NCBI RefSeq assembly: GCF_009793355.1
Contig: NZ_WTKP01000006.1
Span: 124,001 to 188,000 of the forward strand
Reading direction: 5' to 3'
From: Vreelandella zhuhanensis
Lineage (GTDB): Bacteria > Pseudomonadota > Gammaproteobacteria > Pseudomonadales > Halomonadaceae
DNA length: 64,000 bases
Every line of letters begins with the position of its first letter. Position 1 is the stretch's first letter. This document shows, one piece after another, positions 17,248 through 26,579 of this stretch. Position numbers and translations under genes: made by a program. Under the pieces are notes generated by a model. That model made no database searches and had not been told where the DNA came from. It was given only the letters and a program-made list of their open reading frames with translations.

Positions 17248-20200
17248 ACAAACGTAGAGGCCTGATTAATTTTTTTGTCCACCATAAGGTGGCGGCCAAC
17301 CTGGTGATGCTGGTGATGTTGTTAGGCGGCGCCTTAGGCATCGCACGCATGAACATCCAGTTTTTCCCTACCTTCGCCCTTGATGTGGTCACTGTGCGTG
17401 TGGTGTGGAGCGGGGCCTCTGCTGAAGACATAGAACAGGGCATTACCAATCCTCTTGAGCAGAAGCTTCGCAGTCTCGATGACTTGAAGCGCATGACATC
17501 GACTTCGGCTCAGGGCATCGCCAACATTACCCTCGAATTCGTGGAAGACAGCGACCCGGTGCTGACGCTTGATGAGGTTCGCCAGCAGGTCGACAGCTTC
17601 ACTAATTTACCCGCCACTGCTGAAGCGCCGGAGGTTTCGCGCCAGGCGCGCTATGAACCGGTGGCGCGGTTAATAGTACACGGTGATCTGGCGCCCCATG
17701 AGCTGCGCCAGTTAACGCAGCGTTTTGAAGACGAGCTGTTGATGAAGGGTATCGACCGAGTAGAAATTACCGGTCTCCCTGCACAGCAGATCAGTATTGA
17801 AGTACCGTCCGAGCGATTGCAGGAACTGGGGCTCTCACTGGAAGAAATTGCCGCTCGGGTTCAGGGGATGTCACGCGATTTACCGGCAGGGTTGCTGGGC
17901 CAGCAGGACAGCACGAGAGAGTTGCGCTCACTCGAGCAACACCGTGACGCCCTAGCCTTCGAGGACATGACGGTTCTCAGTAGTGACCGGGTGCAGCTAC
18001 GTCTGGGTGATATTGCCAGGATTCACCAGGAGCCGCGCGAGAGGCAGGTCGAACTCGCCTATCGCGGTCAGCCGGCGGCCGAGCTGATTTTGCAGCGCGC
18101 CGAGACAGGTGACTCACTGGAAGCGGCTCGAACGTTGGACGCTTGGCTGGAAGAAGTGCGTCCAATCCTGCCATCTAACGTTGGGCTTGAGGTTTACGAT
18201 GAGTCCTGGCAATTAATCGATGAGCGCATCTCGTTGCTATTGGGCAACGGCGCGACCGGCCTGCTGTTGGTGATTATCCTTCTGTATTTCTTTCTTCCAG
18301 CGCGCGTGGCGCTGTGGGTAGCCATCGGCATTCCCACGGCCTTTCTCGCATCCTTGGGCGTCTTCTGGGGCATTGGCGGCTCGATCAATATGCTGTCGTT
18401 GTTTGCCTTGATCATGGCGCTAGGCGTGATCGTCGACGATGCCATTGTTGTCGGGGAAGACGCTGACGCTCATCACCGTATGGGCGAGGAGTCTCAGTAT
18501 GCCTCGGCTGGCGCGGCGCGGCGCATGTTATGGCCAGTGGTGGCATCATCACTCACCACGGTCGCCGCCTTTATGCCGCTGTTGATGGTGGGTGGGGTGA
18601 TCGGCAATATCCTGGGAGATATTCCGGTCATCATGATCTGTGTCCTGATCGCATCGCTGCTGGAGTGCTTTGTCGTGCTGCCCGCGCACCTGCGCAACGC
18701 CTTTGCGCCAAGAGAAAAAAATAAGCGGCCTGTCCGTGGCATCGCGCGGCTACGTGAAGGTTTCGAAACGCGCTTTGATGACTTCCGCGAAGGGCCGTTC
18801 CGGCGTTTCTCGGCGCTGACACTGCGCTACCGTGGCGCCACTCTTGCCAGTGCCTTGGCGATCACGCTGGTCACTGCCGGGCTTCTGGCCGGTGGTCGGC
18901 TGGGCTTCAACTTTTTCCCATCGCCTGAGTCTAGCGTGATGTATGCCAATGCCAGTTTCGTCGCGGGTACCGACCGTACGCGTGTGGCTGATTTTGTCGA
19001 TCATCTGCAGTCGACGCTGGAAGAGACGGATCAGGCCATGGGCGGAGGGCTAGTGCGGGTCGCAGTATCCCGTTATGGCGCTACCCAGGAAGGTGGCTCG
19101 CCTGGGCGCACGGGTGATGAGGCCGGATCGTTGATGGTGGAGCTGATTTCCCCAGATGCTCGCGACGTGCGCAATGCCGCCTTTATTCGCGCCTGGCGCG
19201 AGCGTATACAACCGCCGGCGGGTCTCGATAGCCTCAATATTAACGAGCGTGCCGCTGGCCCACCGGGACGTGATGTCAACGTGCGACTGACGGCGGACGA
19301 CGCTGAAGCACTGCGCCGTGCCGCCGATACCCTGGGGCAAGCAATGGCAGGCTTGCCAGGGGTGATCAGTACGCAAGACGACATGCCGTGGGGGCGCGAG
19401 CAGCTGATCTACCGGGTTAATGCGTTTGGCCAGGTGTTGGGCCTGACCACCGATGCGCTGGGGAGTCAGTTGCGTACCGCCTTCGATGGCCAAGTGGTAC
19501 AAATCCATCAGTCCGGTGCCGACGAAATAGAGGTAAGAGTGCAGCTGCCTCGGGCGCAGCGCGAGCGTTTGGCAACCCTCTCACGTCTGGCAATAACCTT
19601 GCCGGATGGCCGTCAGGTGCCGCTTTCCCAAGTGATGGACTTGGAACATCGTCAAGGCTTTGAAACCTTGCGTCATGCTGACGGTCAGCTGGCCGTGGAA
19701 GTCACTGCCGAGATCAATAGCCAGGCCACCTCGGCAGAGCAGGTGCTGGAAAGTCTTTCAGCAGAGCTATTGCCAAACTTGGAGCGTGAGCATTTCCTGA
19801 ATTATAGCTTCGAGGGACGAGCGGCTGACCAACGAGAAACGTTGGCGGACATGCGTACCGGCTTAGTGATTGGTCTGGGGTTGATGTATGGTGTTCTGAC
19901 GTGGGTGTTCGCGTCCTGGAGTCTGCCATTGATCGTCATGGCTATCATTCCTTTCTCACTTGTCGGGGCGCTGTTGGGGCATTGGGCGCTGGGTATCGAT
20001 CTCACTATCTTGTCGCTGTTCGGCCTATTTGGGTTGTCGGGTATTGTGGTAAATAACGCGATCATATTGGTTAGCTTTTATCGGCAGCAACGCAAGCAGG
20101 GGCTGGCGATTGATGCCGCACTCAATGAAGCGGTAGTGCAGCGAGTACGGGCAGTGCTGTTAACCTCACTGACAACGATTGGCGGACTCTTGCCCTTGTT

Positions 20201-20366
20201 ATTTGAAACGTCCCTGCAGGCTCAGTTTCTGATTCCCATGGCGACCTCTATCGCCTTCGGCCTGGGTGGTTCTACGCTGCTGGTGCTACTGGTGACACCC
20301 GTTCTGCTTTCATGGCTAGAGCATGGCCGCGAATGGTTGGCCCTAAAGCCGGTGCGGGCCGCCTGA
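17244..20366 (+). CDS. RND-family efflux pump, inner-membrane permease
   Basis: The 1040-residue protein has the usual RND layout: helix 1 near the N-terminus (NFFVHHKVAANLVMLVMLL), a large periplasmic porter domain, helices 2-6, a second porter domain and helices 8-12. The proton-relay aspartates are present in GVIVDDAIVV. It is closest in style to the HAE1-like subfamily whose N-terminus reads HHKVAANL. Energised by proton influx, such pumps export drugs, lipids or other amphiphiles through the partner adaptor encoded upstream. Coupling by the ATGA overlap fits stoichiometric expression. Confidence 0.9.
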   Translation: MNKRRGLINFFVHHKVAANLVMLVMLLGGALGIARMNIQFFPTFALDVVTVRVVWSGASAEDIEQGITNPLEQKLRSLDDLKRMTSTSAQGIANITLEFVEDSDPVLTLDEVRQQVDSFTNLPATAEAPEVSRQARYEPVARLIVHGDLAPHELRQLTQRFEDELLMKGIDRVEITGLPAQQISIEVPSERLQELGLSLEEIAARVQGMSRDLPAGLLGQQDSTRELRSLEQHRDALAFEDMTVLSSDRVQLRLGDIARIHQEPRERQVELAYRGQPAAELILQRAETGDSLEAARTLDAWLEEVRPILPSNVGLEVYDESWQLIDERISLLLGNGATGLLLVIILLYFFLPARVALWVAIGIPTAFLASLGVFWGIGGSINMLSLFALIMALGVIVDDAIVVGEDADAHHRMGEESQYASAGAARRMLWPVVASSLTTVAAFMPLLMVGGVIGNILGDIPVIMICVLIASLLECFVVLPAHLRNAFAPREKNKRPVRGIARLREGFETRFDDFREGPFRRFSALTLRYRGATLASALAITLVTAGLLAGGRLGFNFFPSPESSVMYANASFVAGTDRTRVADFVDHLQSTLEETDQAMGGGLVRVAVSRYGATQEGGSPGRTGDEAGSLMVELISPDARDVRNAAFIRAWRERIQPPAGLDSLNINERAAGPPGRDVNVRLTADDAEALRRAADTLGQAMAGLPGVISTQDDMPWGREQLIYRVNAFGQVLGLTTDALGSQLRTAFDGQVVQIHQSGADEIEVRVQLPRAQRERLATLSRLAITLPDGRQVPLSQVMDLEHRQGFETLRHADGQLAVEVTAEINSQATSAEQVLESLSAELLPNLEREHFLNYSFEGRAADQRETLADMRTGLVIGLGLMYGVLTWVFASWSLPLIVMAIIPFSLVGALLGHWALGIDLTILSLFGLFGLSGIVVNNAIILVSFYRQQRKQGLAIDAALNEAVVQRVRAVLLTSLTTIGGLLPLLFETSLQAQFLIPMATSIAFGLGGSTLLVLLVTPVLLSWLEHGREWLALKPVRAA

Positions 20367-20390
20367 GCTTGATCCGGCGGAGCCTGCACA

Positions 20391-20420
20391 AAAAAAGCCA
20401 CCCCGGAATCACCGGGGTGG
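20391..20420 (-). terminator. Rho-independent terminator, peroxiredoxin gene
   Basis: CCACCCCGG (20398-20406) pairs with CCGGGGTGG (20412-20420) around AATCA. The A tract at 20389-20396 is a U tract on the minus strand, so it serves the minus-strand peroxiredoxin gene; the hairpin may also slow transcription from the RND gene. Confidence 0.85.
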
Positions 20421-20449
20421 TGCCAAGAACGCGAATGCGAGCTTTTTGC

Positions 20450-21103
20450 TTACTTGGGCAGTTTGGTTTTGCGCAGGTACGGGAAGATTGTCTCGTAGTC
20501 GCCGAACTTCGCCGTGGCGTCTTCATTGGAGACAGTCGGCGGAATAATCACGTCCTGTCCTACCGTCCAGTCTGCCGGGGTGGCGATGCCGTGCTGGGTG
20601 GTGGTCTGCAGGGCATCCAGGGCACGCAGCACCTCGGCAAAGTTACGGCCAACGCTCATCGGGTAGGTCATCGAGAGCTTGAGCTGCTTGTCCGGACCGA
20701 TGATGAACACCGAGCGTACCGTGGCGCTGTGAGCCGGTGTACGGCCATCGGGCAGATAGGCTTCTGCCGGCAGCATATTGAAGAGCTTGGAAACCTTGAG
20801 GTCTTCATCGGCAATGATCGGGAAGTGGACATCGTTCTTGCAGTAGCTTTCGATGTCATCGATCCAGCGCTTGTGCTCTTCGACACCATCAACGGACACG
20901 CCAATCACCTTGGTGCCGCGCTTCTTCCATTCGGCATCCAGTGTCGCGACCGCGGCAAACTCCGTGGTGCAGACCGGGGTGAAGTCCTTGGGGTGTGAGA
21001 ACAGGATTGCCCAGCTATCGCCAATCCAGTCATGAAAGCGAATCTTGCCTTGGCTGGTATCGGCTTCAAAATCCGGAACAACTTCGTTGATTCGTAGTGA
21101 CAT
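20450..21103 (-). CDS. 1-Cys peroxiredoxin (Prx6 type)
   Basis: A 217-residue AhpC/TSA-family protein with the peroxidatic Cys in FTPVCTTE and no resolving Cys at the usual C-terminal position. The long C-terminal arm (DWTVGQDVIIPPTVSNEDA onwards) is typical of Prx6-like enzymes. It reduces hydrogen peroxide and organic or lipid peroxides. The ATG at 21103 has AGGGAG at good spacing; the adjacent ATG at 21106 is nearly as good. The gene stands alone, same strand as the downstream GntR gene. Confidence 0.92.
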   Translation of the reverse strand: MSLRINEVVPDFEADTSQGKIRFHDWIGDSWAILFSHPKDFTPVCTTEFAAVATLDAEWKKRGTKVIGVSVDGVEEHKRWIDDIESYCKNDVHFPIIADEDLKVSKLFNMLPAEAYLPDGRTPAHSATVRSVFIIGPDKQLKLSMTYPMSVGRNFAEVLRALDALQTTTQHGIATPADWTVGQDVIIPPTVSNEDATAKFGDYETIFPYLRKTKLPK

Positions 21104-21210
21104 CATCGACTCCCTCTAAGTGGGTTGAAACCACCTGTATAACACGGGCGCAGCAAGGATTGAACAACACCTGGGCGAAGAAAGCCATGATAGGCAGGGG
21201 AGACCCCCAC

Positions 21211-21876
21211 CTACGTGTTTGGCTGGCAACACTTCTTGGCCACATCATGGGATAGGCGTATGTGATCGTCCAACAGTGACCGTCCCGCAGCTATGTCACG
21301 AGATAACGCCAATTCCATCAGCTCACCATGCTGGACATTCAGCACCTGACGTACTTCAGGGTTAGGCGGAGCCAGGCGGCGATAGCGATCAAACTGGTCA
21401 TGCAATTGCTCAACAAAACGCAGCAACCAAGTAGAGCCGCAGGGCGCGAGTAACGCACGATGAAAGCGTAAATGCGCGAATTCCCACTCTTCGACCTGCT
21501 GTGGCTGTTCATCGGCGCGCTTGAGCCGATGATGTGCCGCGAGTAGTAGCGATTCCCATTCTGCATCGCCTTTCTGGAATGCCTGAGTCAACGCCATACA
21601 CTCCAGCTTGGAGCGCAGGTTGGCGATGTCATCCAGCTCTTCCAGATGTATCTCCGGTACCCTGAAGCCGCGCTGGTTTAACTGCTCCAGCAAACCATAC
21701 GCTGCCAGTCGGTTAAGTGCTTCACGCAACGGGCTCAAACCCACCTGGTAATGGGTTTTCAAGGTGCTAATAGCTAGTTTTTCTCCTGCAGCGAAACGTC
21801 CACGAATAAGATCCTTCTTTAAAGCTTCGAAGGCTTGTGTGGAGGCAGTTGCATTCTCTGATTCCGATATCGACAT
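21211..21876 (-). CDS. GntR-family regulator with FCD domain
   Basis: A 221-residue regulator. Residues 10-75 form a winged helix with LSPLREALNRLAAYGLLEQ, the GntR recognition segment. The rest is an all-helical FCD ligand domain (EFAHLRFHRALLAPCGS, then HGELMELALSRD). FCD regulators usually repress catabolic or transport genes and are released by an organic acid or amino acid. It is divergent from the gamma-glutamyltransferase-chromate transporter operon, with a strong palindrome between them, so it probably controls that operon. Confidence 0.85.
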   Translation of the reverse strand: MSISESENATASTQAFEALKKDLIRGRFAAGEKLAISTLKTHYQVGLSPLREALNRLAAYGLLEQLNQRGFRVPEIHLEELDDIANLRSKLECMALTQAFQKGDAEWESLLLAAHHRLKRADEQPQQVEEWEFAHLRFHRALLAPCGSTWLLRFVEQLHDQFDRYRRLAPPNPEVRQVLNVQHGELMELALSRDIAAGRSLLDDHIRLSHDVAKKCCQPNT

Positions 21877-21954
21877 AGTGCGCTACTCACTGATCATAAA
21901 TGCTTGATGGTCTAGTTAGGTTGACGCTACCCAGATCAAGAGTCATAGTGATAA

Positions 21955-21982
21955 AAATCGTTTTTTAATATTAAAACGATTT
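21955..21982. promoter_or_regulatory. Palindromic operator between gntR and ggt
   Basis: AAATCGTTTT (21955-21964) and AAAACGATTT (21973-21982) form perfect 10-bp arms around 8 bp of A/T. The site is 28 bp upstream of the ggt ATG. Position and symmetry fit a dimeric GntR-type repressor; binding is inferred. Confidence 0.65.
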
Positions 21983-22009
21983 ATATCACAACAAACGATC
22001 GGATGTCGT

Positions 22010-23638
22010 ATGCTTACGCTCTTCTCTCAGAATAACCCTTATCCCTCCCGCCGTAGTGCCACCTATGCCAAGCGGGGGATGGTCGCTACTTCTCAACCTC
22101 TCGCCAGTCAGATCGGACGCGACATGCTTGCTCAGGGCGGAAACGCTGTTGATGCAGCCATAGCCGTCGCCGCCGCCCTGACAGTAGTTGAGCCCACCGG
22201 GTGTGGTATCGGTGGGGATGCTTTCGCCTTGGTCTGGATCGCCGCAGAAAATAACGGGAAAGGTAAGCTTCACGGTCTCAATGCCAGCGGTACCGCTCCG
22301 GAAAATTTGACGCCCGAAGCCGTCAAGCAGGCCGGGTACGACAACATGCCCCTCTACGGCTGGACCTCAGTCACCGTGCCCGGCACACCCGCTGCTTGGG
22401 CGGAACTCTCTAGAAAATTCGGCAAGCTCGATTTTGCTACTCTACTCACACCTGCCATCCGTCTGGCCCATGAGGGCTTCCCAGTTTCACCAGTCATAAG
22501 TACTTTGTGGCAGCGAGCAGAGGTGACGTTCCGCCAACATGACCAAGCTTCGATGCAAGCCTGGTTCGATACCTTCACGCCTGAAGGTCACGCACCGCGC
22601 CCTGGAGAAATGTTTCGCTGCGAAGCCCAAGCACGTACGCTCAAAGCGCTGGCCGAGACACAATGCGAAAGCTTCTATCGTGGAGACTTAGCCGAGCAGA
22701 TTGATGCTTTCTCGCAACGCACCGGTGGTTATCTACGCCGCAGTGATCTCGCCGCTTATCAGGCCGAGTGGGTCGAGCCTATTTCTGTTAACTATCGAGG
22801 CTATGACGTCTGGGAGATTCCCCCTAACGGACAAGGATTGGTCGCCCTGATGGCGCTTCGCATCCTTGAGGGCTTGAAGATTGATAGCCGGGACAATCCG
22901 CATACGCTGCATCAGCAACTCGAAGCCATGAAGCTTGCCTTCATCGATGGTCAGACCCATATCACCCAGCCTGAGTTCATGAGCCATTCGGTTGAAGCCC
23001 TGCTTAGCGATGATTATACGCGTACACGTCGCGCTCTGATCGGTGAGCAGGCGCTGGACCCGACTCCTGGCAAACCTACGGGAGGGGGGACCGTCTACTT
23101 TTCCACCGCTGATGAAGAAGGGAACATGGTTTCCTTCATTCAGAGCAATTACCACGGGTTTGGCTCTGGCGTGGTAATACCCGAAACCGGTATCGCGATG
23201 CAGAACCGCGGTCATAATTTCAGTCTCGACCCGGCGCACGATAACGTGCTCGCCCCTGGTAAGAAAACGTTTCACACCATCATCCCCGGCTTCTTGACCC
23301 GCGACGGCATCGGCCTCGGGCCATTCGGTGTCATGGGCGGCTTCATGCAGCCTCAAGGCCATGTGCAGATGATCATGAACTTGGTCGACTTTGGCCTCAA
23401 CCCTCAGGCTGCTCTGGACGCTCCACGCTGGCAGTGGATGGGAGGTCACCGCATCGGTATGGAACATAATTTTCCCATACACCTTGTTCGGGAGATGGCG
23501 ACTCGTGGCCATGACATTCAATTGGCCCACGACAGTACCGGCTTTGGCCGTGGCCAGATCATTATCCGCGATCCTGACACCGGCATTTATTGCGGCGGTA
23601 CCGAGCCAAGAACTGACTCCAGCATCGCGGTGCTGTGA
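22010..23638 (+). CDS. Gamma-glutamyltransferase family protein (cytoplasmic type)
   Basis: A 542-residue Ntn-hydrolase of the gamma-glutamyltranspeptidase family. Thr361 in TGGGTVYFSTADEEGN is the expected self-cleavage nucleophile separating the large and small subunits; GGFMQPQGHVQMI is the conserved late glycine-rich segment. There is no signal peptide, unlike classical periplasmic GGT, so it resembles YwrD-type cytoplasmic enzymes whose substrates are gamma-glutamyl compounds or amides. It begins an operon with two chromate-transporter half-genes; the stop overlaps the next frame (GTGA). Confidence 0.85.
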   Translation: MLTLFSQNNPYPSRRSATYAKRGMVATSQPLASQIGRDMLAQGGNAVDAAIAVAAALTVVEPTGCGIGGDAFALVWIAAENNGKGKLHGLNASGTAPENLTPEAVKQAGYDNMPLYGWTSVTVPGTPAAWAELSRKFGKLDFATLLTPAIRLAHEGFPVSPVISTLWQRAEVTFRQHDQASMQAWFDTFTPEGHAPRPGEMFRCEAQARTLKALAETQCESFYRGDLAEQIDAFSQRTGGYLRRSDLAAYQAEWVEPISVNYRGYDVWEIPPNGQGLVALMALRILEGLKIDSRDNPHTLHQQLEAMKLAFIDGQTHITQPEFMSHSVEALLSDDYTRTRRALIGEQALDPTPGKPTGGGTVYFSTADEEGNMVSFIQSNYHGFGSGVVIPETGIAMQNRGHNFSLDPAHDNVLAPGKKTFHTIIPGFLTRDGIGLGPFGVMGGFMQPQGHVQMIMNLVDFGLNPQAALDAPRWQWMGGHRIGMEHNFPIHLVREMATRGHDIQLAHDSTGFGRGQIIIRDPDTGIYCGGTEPRTDSSIAVL

Positions 23639-23640
23639 CC

Positions 23641-24207
23641 ATGCTCAAAACTCAAGGACAGCTTTTTCTCGCCTTCCTGCGCATTGGCCTGCTTGGCTTC
23701 GGCGGCGGCCCATCGATGATTCCGCTGGTCTATCAAGAAGTGGTTAAGCGTTACGCCTGGATGAGTGACGAGGAGTTCGCCGATGTTCTGGCCATCGGTA
23801 ACACCTTGCCGGGCCCGATTGCCACCAAGATGGCCGGTACCATCGGTTACCGGGTGGGGGGGACGATGGGTTGCCTAAACGCCGTTCTTGCCGTGATCGG
23901 CCCGGTGATCTTAGCAATGATCGCTCTACTCGGTCTGTTCAGTCGTTATAGCGACCAGCGCTGGATGCAGGGCATGAGCCAAGGTGTAGTGCCGGTGGTG
24001 ATGGTGATGATGGCTCAACTCACCTGGGACTTTTTCAAGAAAGCCAAGGGCAATCTGGGTTGGATCATCACCCTGTTAATGGGTGCCGTGGCTGGCGTGC
24101 TCATCTACTGGCTGGATATTCATCCGGGCATTGTGATCGGGGCGATTCTCATCGCGGCTCTGCTGCGTCCCGAGCATCAGCACAGAAAGGAGATCACTAC
24201 TAAATGA
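23641..24207 (+). CDS. Chromate transporter (CHR family), first half-size subunit
   Basis: About 188 residues, five to six helices, with the CHR-family signature FLRIGLLGFGGGPSMIPLVYQE followed by GNTLPGPIATKMAGTIGYRVGG. This is a short-chain CHR protein, one half of the duplicated ChrA fold. Short CHR proteins usually come as adjacent pairs and presumably act as heterodimers. The ATG at 23641 is used; a GTG at 23635 overlapping the ggt stop is equally possible. Given the ggt neighbour, the natural substrate may be an organic anion rather than chromate (inference). Confidence 0.85.
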   Translation: MLKTQGQLFLAFLRIGLLGFGGGPSMIPLVYQEVVKRYAWMSDEEFADVLAIGNTLPGPIATKMAGTIGYRVGGTMGCLNAVLAVIGPVILAMIALLGLFSRYSDQRWMQGMSQGVVPVVMVMMAQLTWDFFKKAKGNLGWIITLLMGAVAGVLIYWLDIHPGIVIGAILIAALLRPEHQHRKEITTK

Positions 24208-24734
24208 TCTATTGGCATGTCTTTCTGGCCTTCTTCATTCCTAATATCGTTGGCTACGGTGGCGGTCCGGCGATTATTCCGCTCATCGAGAACGAGGTGG
24301 TGGGTCGCTACGGCTGGATGACTTCGCAAGCCTTTGCCGAAACCTTGGCTCTAGGCAATGCCCTGCCCAGCCCGATTGCCACCAAGATGGCTGGCTATAT
24401 CGGTTTTGAAGTGGCGGGTATCTCCGGCGCGCTGATTGCCACCTTTGCCACGGTAGCTCCGTCACTACTGATCATGTTGCTGGCCTTGGGTACGCTTTAC
24501 CGCTATCGCGATTCGATCAAGGTTAAGTCGATGAGCCAGTGGGTGAGGCCAGTAGTCATGGTCTTGATGGGATATCTCACTTGGTCCTTTCTGGCCGAGA
24601 GCATTGAGGGTATGGGTGTTCTACATACCGCAATCATCGGGAGTATCGCCGCCGTACTTCTATTGAAGACTCGCATCCACCCAGCTTTCGTCGTCTGTTT
24701 CGGACTCGGTTACGGCGCTTTACTGCTTGGATAG
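24204..24734 (+). CDS. Chromate transporter (CHR family), second half-size subunit
   Basis: A 176-residue membrane protein parallel to the preceding gene, with FFIPNIVGYGGGPAIIPLIENE and GNALPSPIATKMAGYIGFE as its copy of the CHR motif. It overlaps the first half by ATGA, so the two are translated together and probably pair in opposite orientation in the membrane. It ends the operon; the IscB element starts within about 100 bp. Confidence 0.85.
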   Translation: MIYWHVFLAFFIPNIVGYGGGPAIIPLIENEVVGRYGWMTSQAFAETLALGNALPSPIATKMAGYIGFEVAGISGALIATFATVAPSLLIMLLALGTLYRYRDSIKVKSMSQWVRPVVMVLMGYLTWSFLAESIEGMGVLHTAIIGSIAAVLLLKTRIHPAFVVCFGLGYGALLLG

Positions 24735-24912
24735 GAGGACGTATCTATGCCTGGCGGTTCGACTTTCATGGCCAATGCCAGTCGGCAATGCAAAATCACG
24801 CCGCTGAGCGAGACCCTCATCAGATTTTGCGCGGGATACCCGGTACTTTTAGTGCCGGGAGGGATAGCGCGTCGTGCGCAGCACGACTCGGGATTCCCTA
24901 TCCGCGCCTCCT

Positions 24913-26283
24913 TTAGGCTTGAATCGTGGGTAACGGGTGGTAGCCGTAGCCATCACCACGTTGCAGCAGGGTGCAATAGCGCCAGGAAATCCCCTGGATC
25001 GCACCCTGTTCGGTCTGAATGTTGAAGCTGCCGGTCTTGCGAATCGCCACGCGACCTGTATGCGTGCCGGCCTTCTTACCGGTCGGGACAATCGCCCTGA
25101 CCCTATCGCCGGTCTGAAAGCCCTGTACCTGCTTCTGGCGCATCAAGTAGCCACGCGGGAAACCATATTTGTCGAGCCGGGTGCGCTGATAACTGCCACG
25201 CCCGGTGGCCTTGATGACCAGAGTGGGTATTTGCCAACCCTTCAGGAAGTCGACGTTTCCAACACAGGCCGCATCCAGGGCATGGGTTTTGGGGATGCCC
25301 AGGCACTGACGGTTGTACTGGGTGCGACCGCCGCTGCCCACGGCGACCGGCAGGCCGGTGGTTTTCATGGCACCAAACAGCGCCCAACGGGTGGCATTGA
25401 CGGCAGTGGCATCCCGAAGGGGTAACTTGAGCTGGCGCTCTACGCGCTCAAGGCGAACGGCTGCCGACAAGCCGTTGGCCTTCAACCGTTTCTTGAGTCC
25501 CTTGTCGGTAGCGAAAAAGTCGGTAAGCCACTGGCTGTCCTTGGCGGTGTTGCAGTCGTGACAGGCGATGGTCAGGTTGCTCACCCGATCCGAGCCGTCC
25601 CGAGATCGGGGCACCACATGCTCAATCTCCAGCCGTGTATCACCGGTGCCGCAGTAGGCGCACGCTCGCCCCCATTTTTCTAGGAGGTACTCGCGTACCT
25701 CATAGCCAAGCAAGGTGCCTTGCTGGTACTCGACCCCGGTAATCTCCGGATTTTCCAGCTTCTGCATATCGAAGCGCACCAGCTCCATGCTCAGGTGAGT
25801 CACCGGCACCCAACGGCACAGCTTGTCCACCCAGGCCATGGTTGTATCGACCCGATGCTGCAGGCTGGGCGGTAGCCAGCCCTTCTTGCGCGTCCGGTTG
25901 TCGAAACGTGGCTTCCGATGGCGCAGGTTCTTGCTGCGACGCCGCCGCCGAAACCCCGCCCGTTGCTCCAGTGCCTGACGAATCTGGAAACCCCGATGGA
26001 CCAATTGAAACAGGCAAAGCACATGACGTATCGCCGGTGCCTGCTCGTCCGTCGTGTTGTCTTCCAGGCGTATCAGCGCCAGGCCGGTTTCCTTGCTGCC
26101 CGGATCAGCGGCCAGCAGGGTTGGCTGCAAGGTGCCGTCACTCTGGCGCCGATCCCGTAGCCGGATCACGAAGGGGGTGCGATTCACCACCACCGCCCGA
26201 CCGCGCTCCAATAGCAGGCGTGCGCGTTTTTCACTGCACGGCATCAATGGCTGCTTGTTCTTTCCCAATACGAAAACCGCCAT
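24913..26283 (-). CDS. iscB: RNA-guided endonuclease IscB
   Basis: A 456-residue protein with the full IscB architecture. The N-terminal PLMP domain starts FVLGKNKQPLMPCSEKRARL. RuvC-I has LLAADPGSKETG with Asp60. An arginine-rich bridge helix follows (RAGFRRRRRSKNLRHRK, 108-124). RuvC-II has LSMELVRFD with Glu167. An HNH domain has zinc pairs Cys208/Cys211 and Cys241/Cys244 and the catalytic EHVVPRSRDG with His222. RuvC-III has THALDAAC with His334 and Asp337. All catalytic residues look intact. IscB, the ancestor-type relative of Cas9, uses an omega-RNA to cut DNA. The ATG at 26283 is preceded by AAGGAG; a longer reading to 26364 runs into the RNA region. Confidence 0.93.
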   Translation of the reverse strand: MAVFVLGKNKQPLMPCSEKRARLLLERGRAVVVNRTPFVIRLRDRRQSDGTLQPTLLAADPGSKETGLALIRLEDNTTDEQAPAIRHVLCLFQLVHRGFQIRQALEQRAGFRRRRRSKNLRHRKPRFDNRTRKKGWLPPSLQHRVDTTMAWVDKLCRWVPVTHLSMELVRFDMQKLENPEITGVEYQQGTLLGYEVREYLLEKWGRACAYCGTGDTRLEIEHVVPRSRDGSDRVSNLTIACHDCNTAKDSQWLTDFFATDKGLKKRLKANGLSAAVRLERVERQLKLPLRDATAVNATRWALFGAMKTTGLPVAVGSGGRTQYNRQCLGIPKTHALDAACVGNVDFLKGWQIPTLVIKATGRGSYQRTRLDKYGFPRGYLMRQKQVQGFQTGDRVRAIVPTGKKAGTHTGRVAIRKTGSFNIQTEQGAIQGISWRYCTLLQRGDGYGYHPLPTIQA

Positions 26284-26579
26284 GCGATCTCCTTCTAAAA
26301 TAGAACCCTTACGGGCCTGGTGACGCAGGTCTTTCAACCTGTCTCCCCTCGGGAATGTCTGCAAGCGGCTCCTGCGTTGCCGCAGCGATCAGAACCTTCG
26401 GCGCTTTACCTTTCACCAGCATGATCCTGATCTTCCAGAGCGCCGAACTGAGTGAAGCATTCGGCGGTGGGTCTTAACGACCTATTGCAAACGTAGCGGG
26501 TTGATTACCGCTTTCCCTGGTCAACCTGGCTTGTTTTCACAAGCCTCGCCCTTCAGGGCGAGGTAGTTGACGAATGCCG
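26284..26579 (-). ncRNA. Probable omega-RNA of IscB with 5' guide segment
   Basis: The roughly 300-nt non-coding stretch directly upstream of iscB is where IscB omega-RNAs lie. On the minus strand it opens with a 9-bp hairpin (26563-26544), then has several paired segments, including CAGGT/ACCTG (26341-26326) near the iscB start and complementary GGCGCT/AGCGCC elements suited to a larger fold or pseudoknot. In known IscB RNAs the guide is the roughly 16 nt just 5' of the scaffold; here that would be about 26579-26564. Guide boundary and RNA ends are inferred. Confidence 0.65.

Noticed and set aside
24747..25025. 92-codon frame with a good Shine-Dalgarno after the chromate transporter genes
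   Set aside because: GGAGGA precedes the ATG, but the frame runs into the IscB element end and antisense to iscB, and the peptide resembles nothing.
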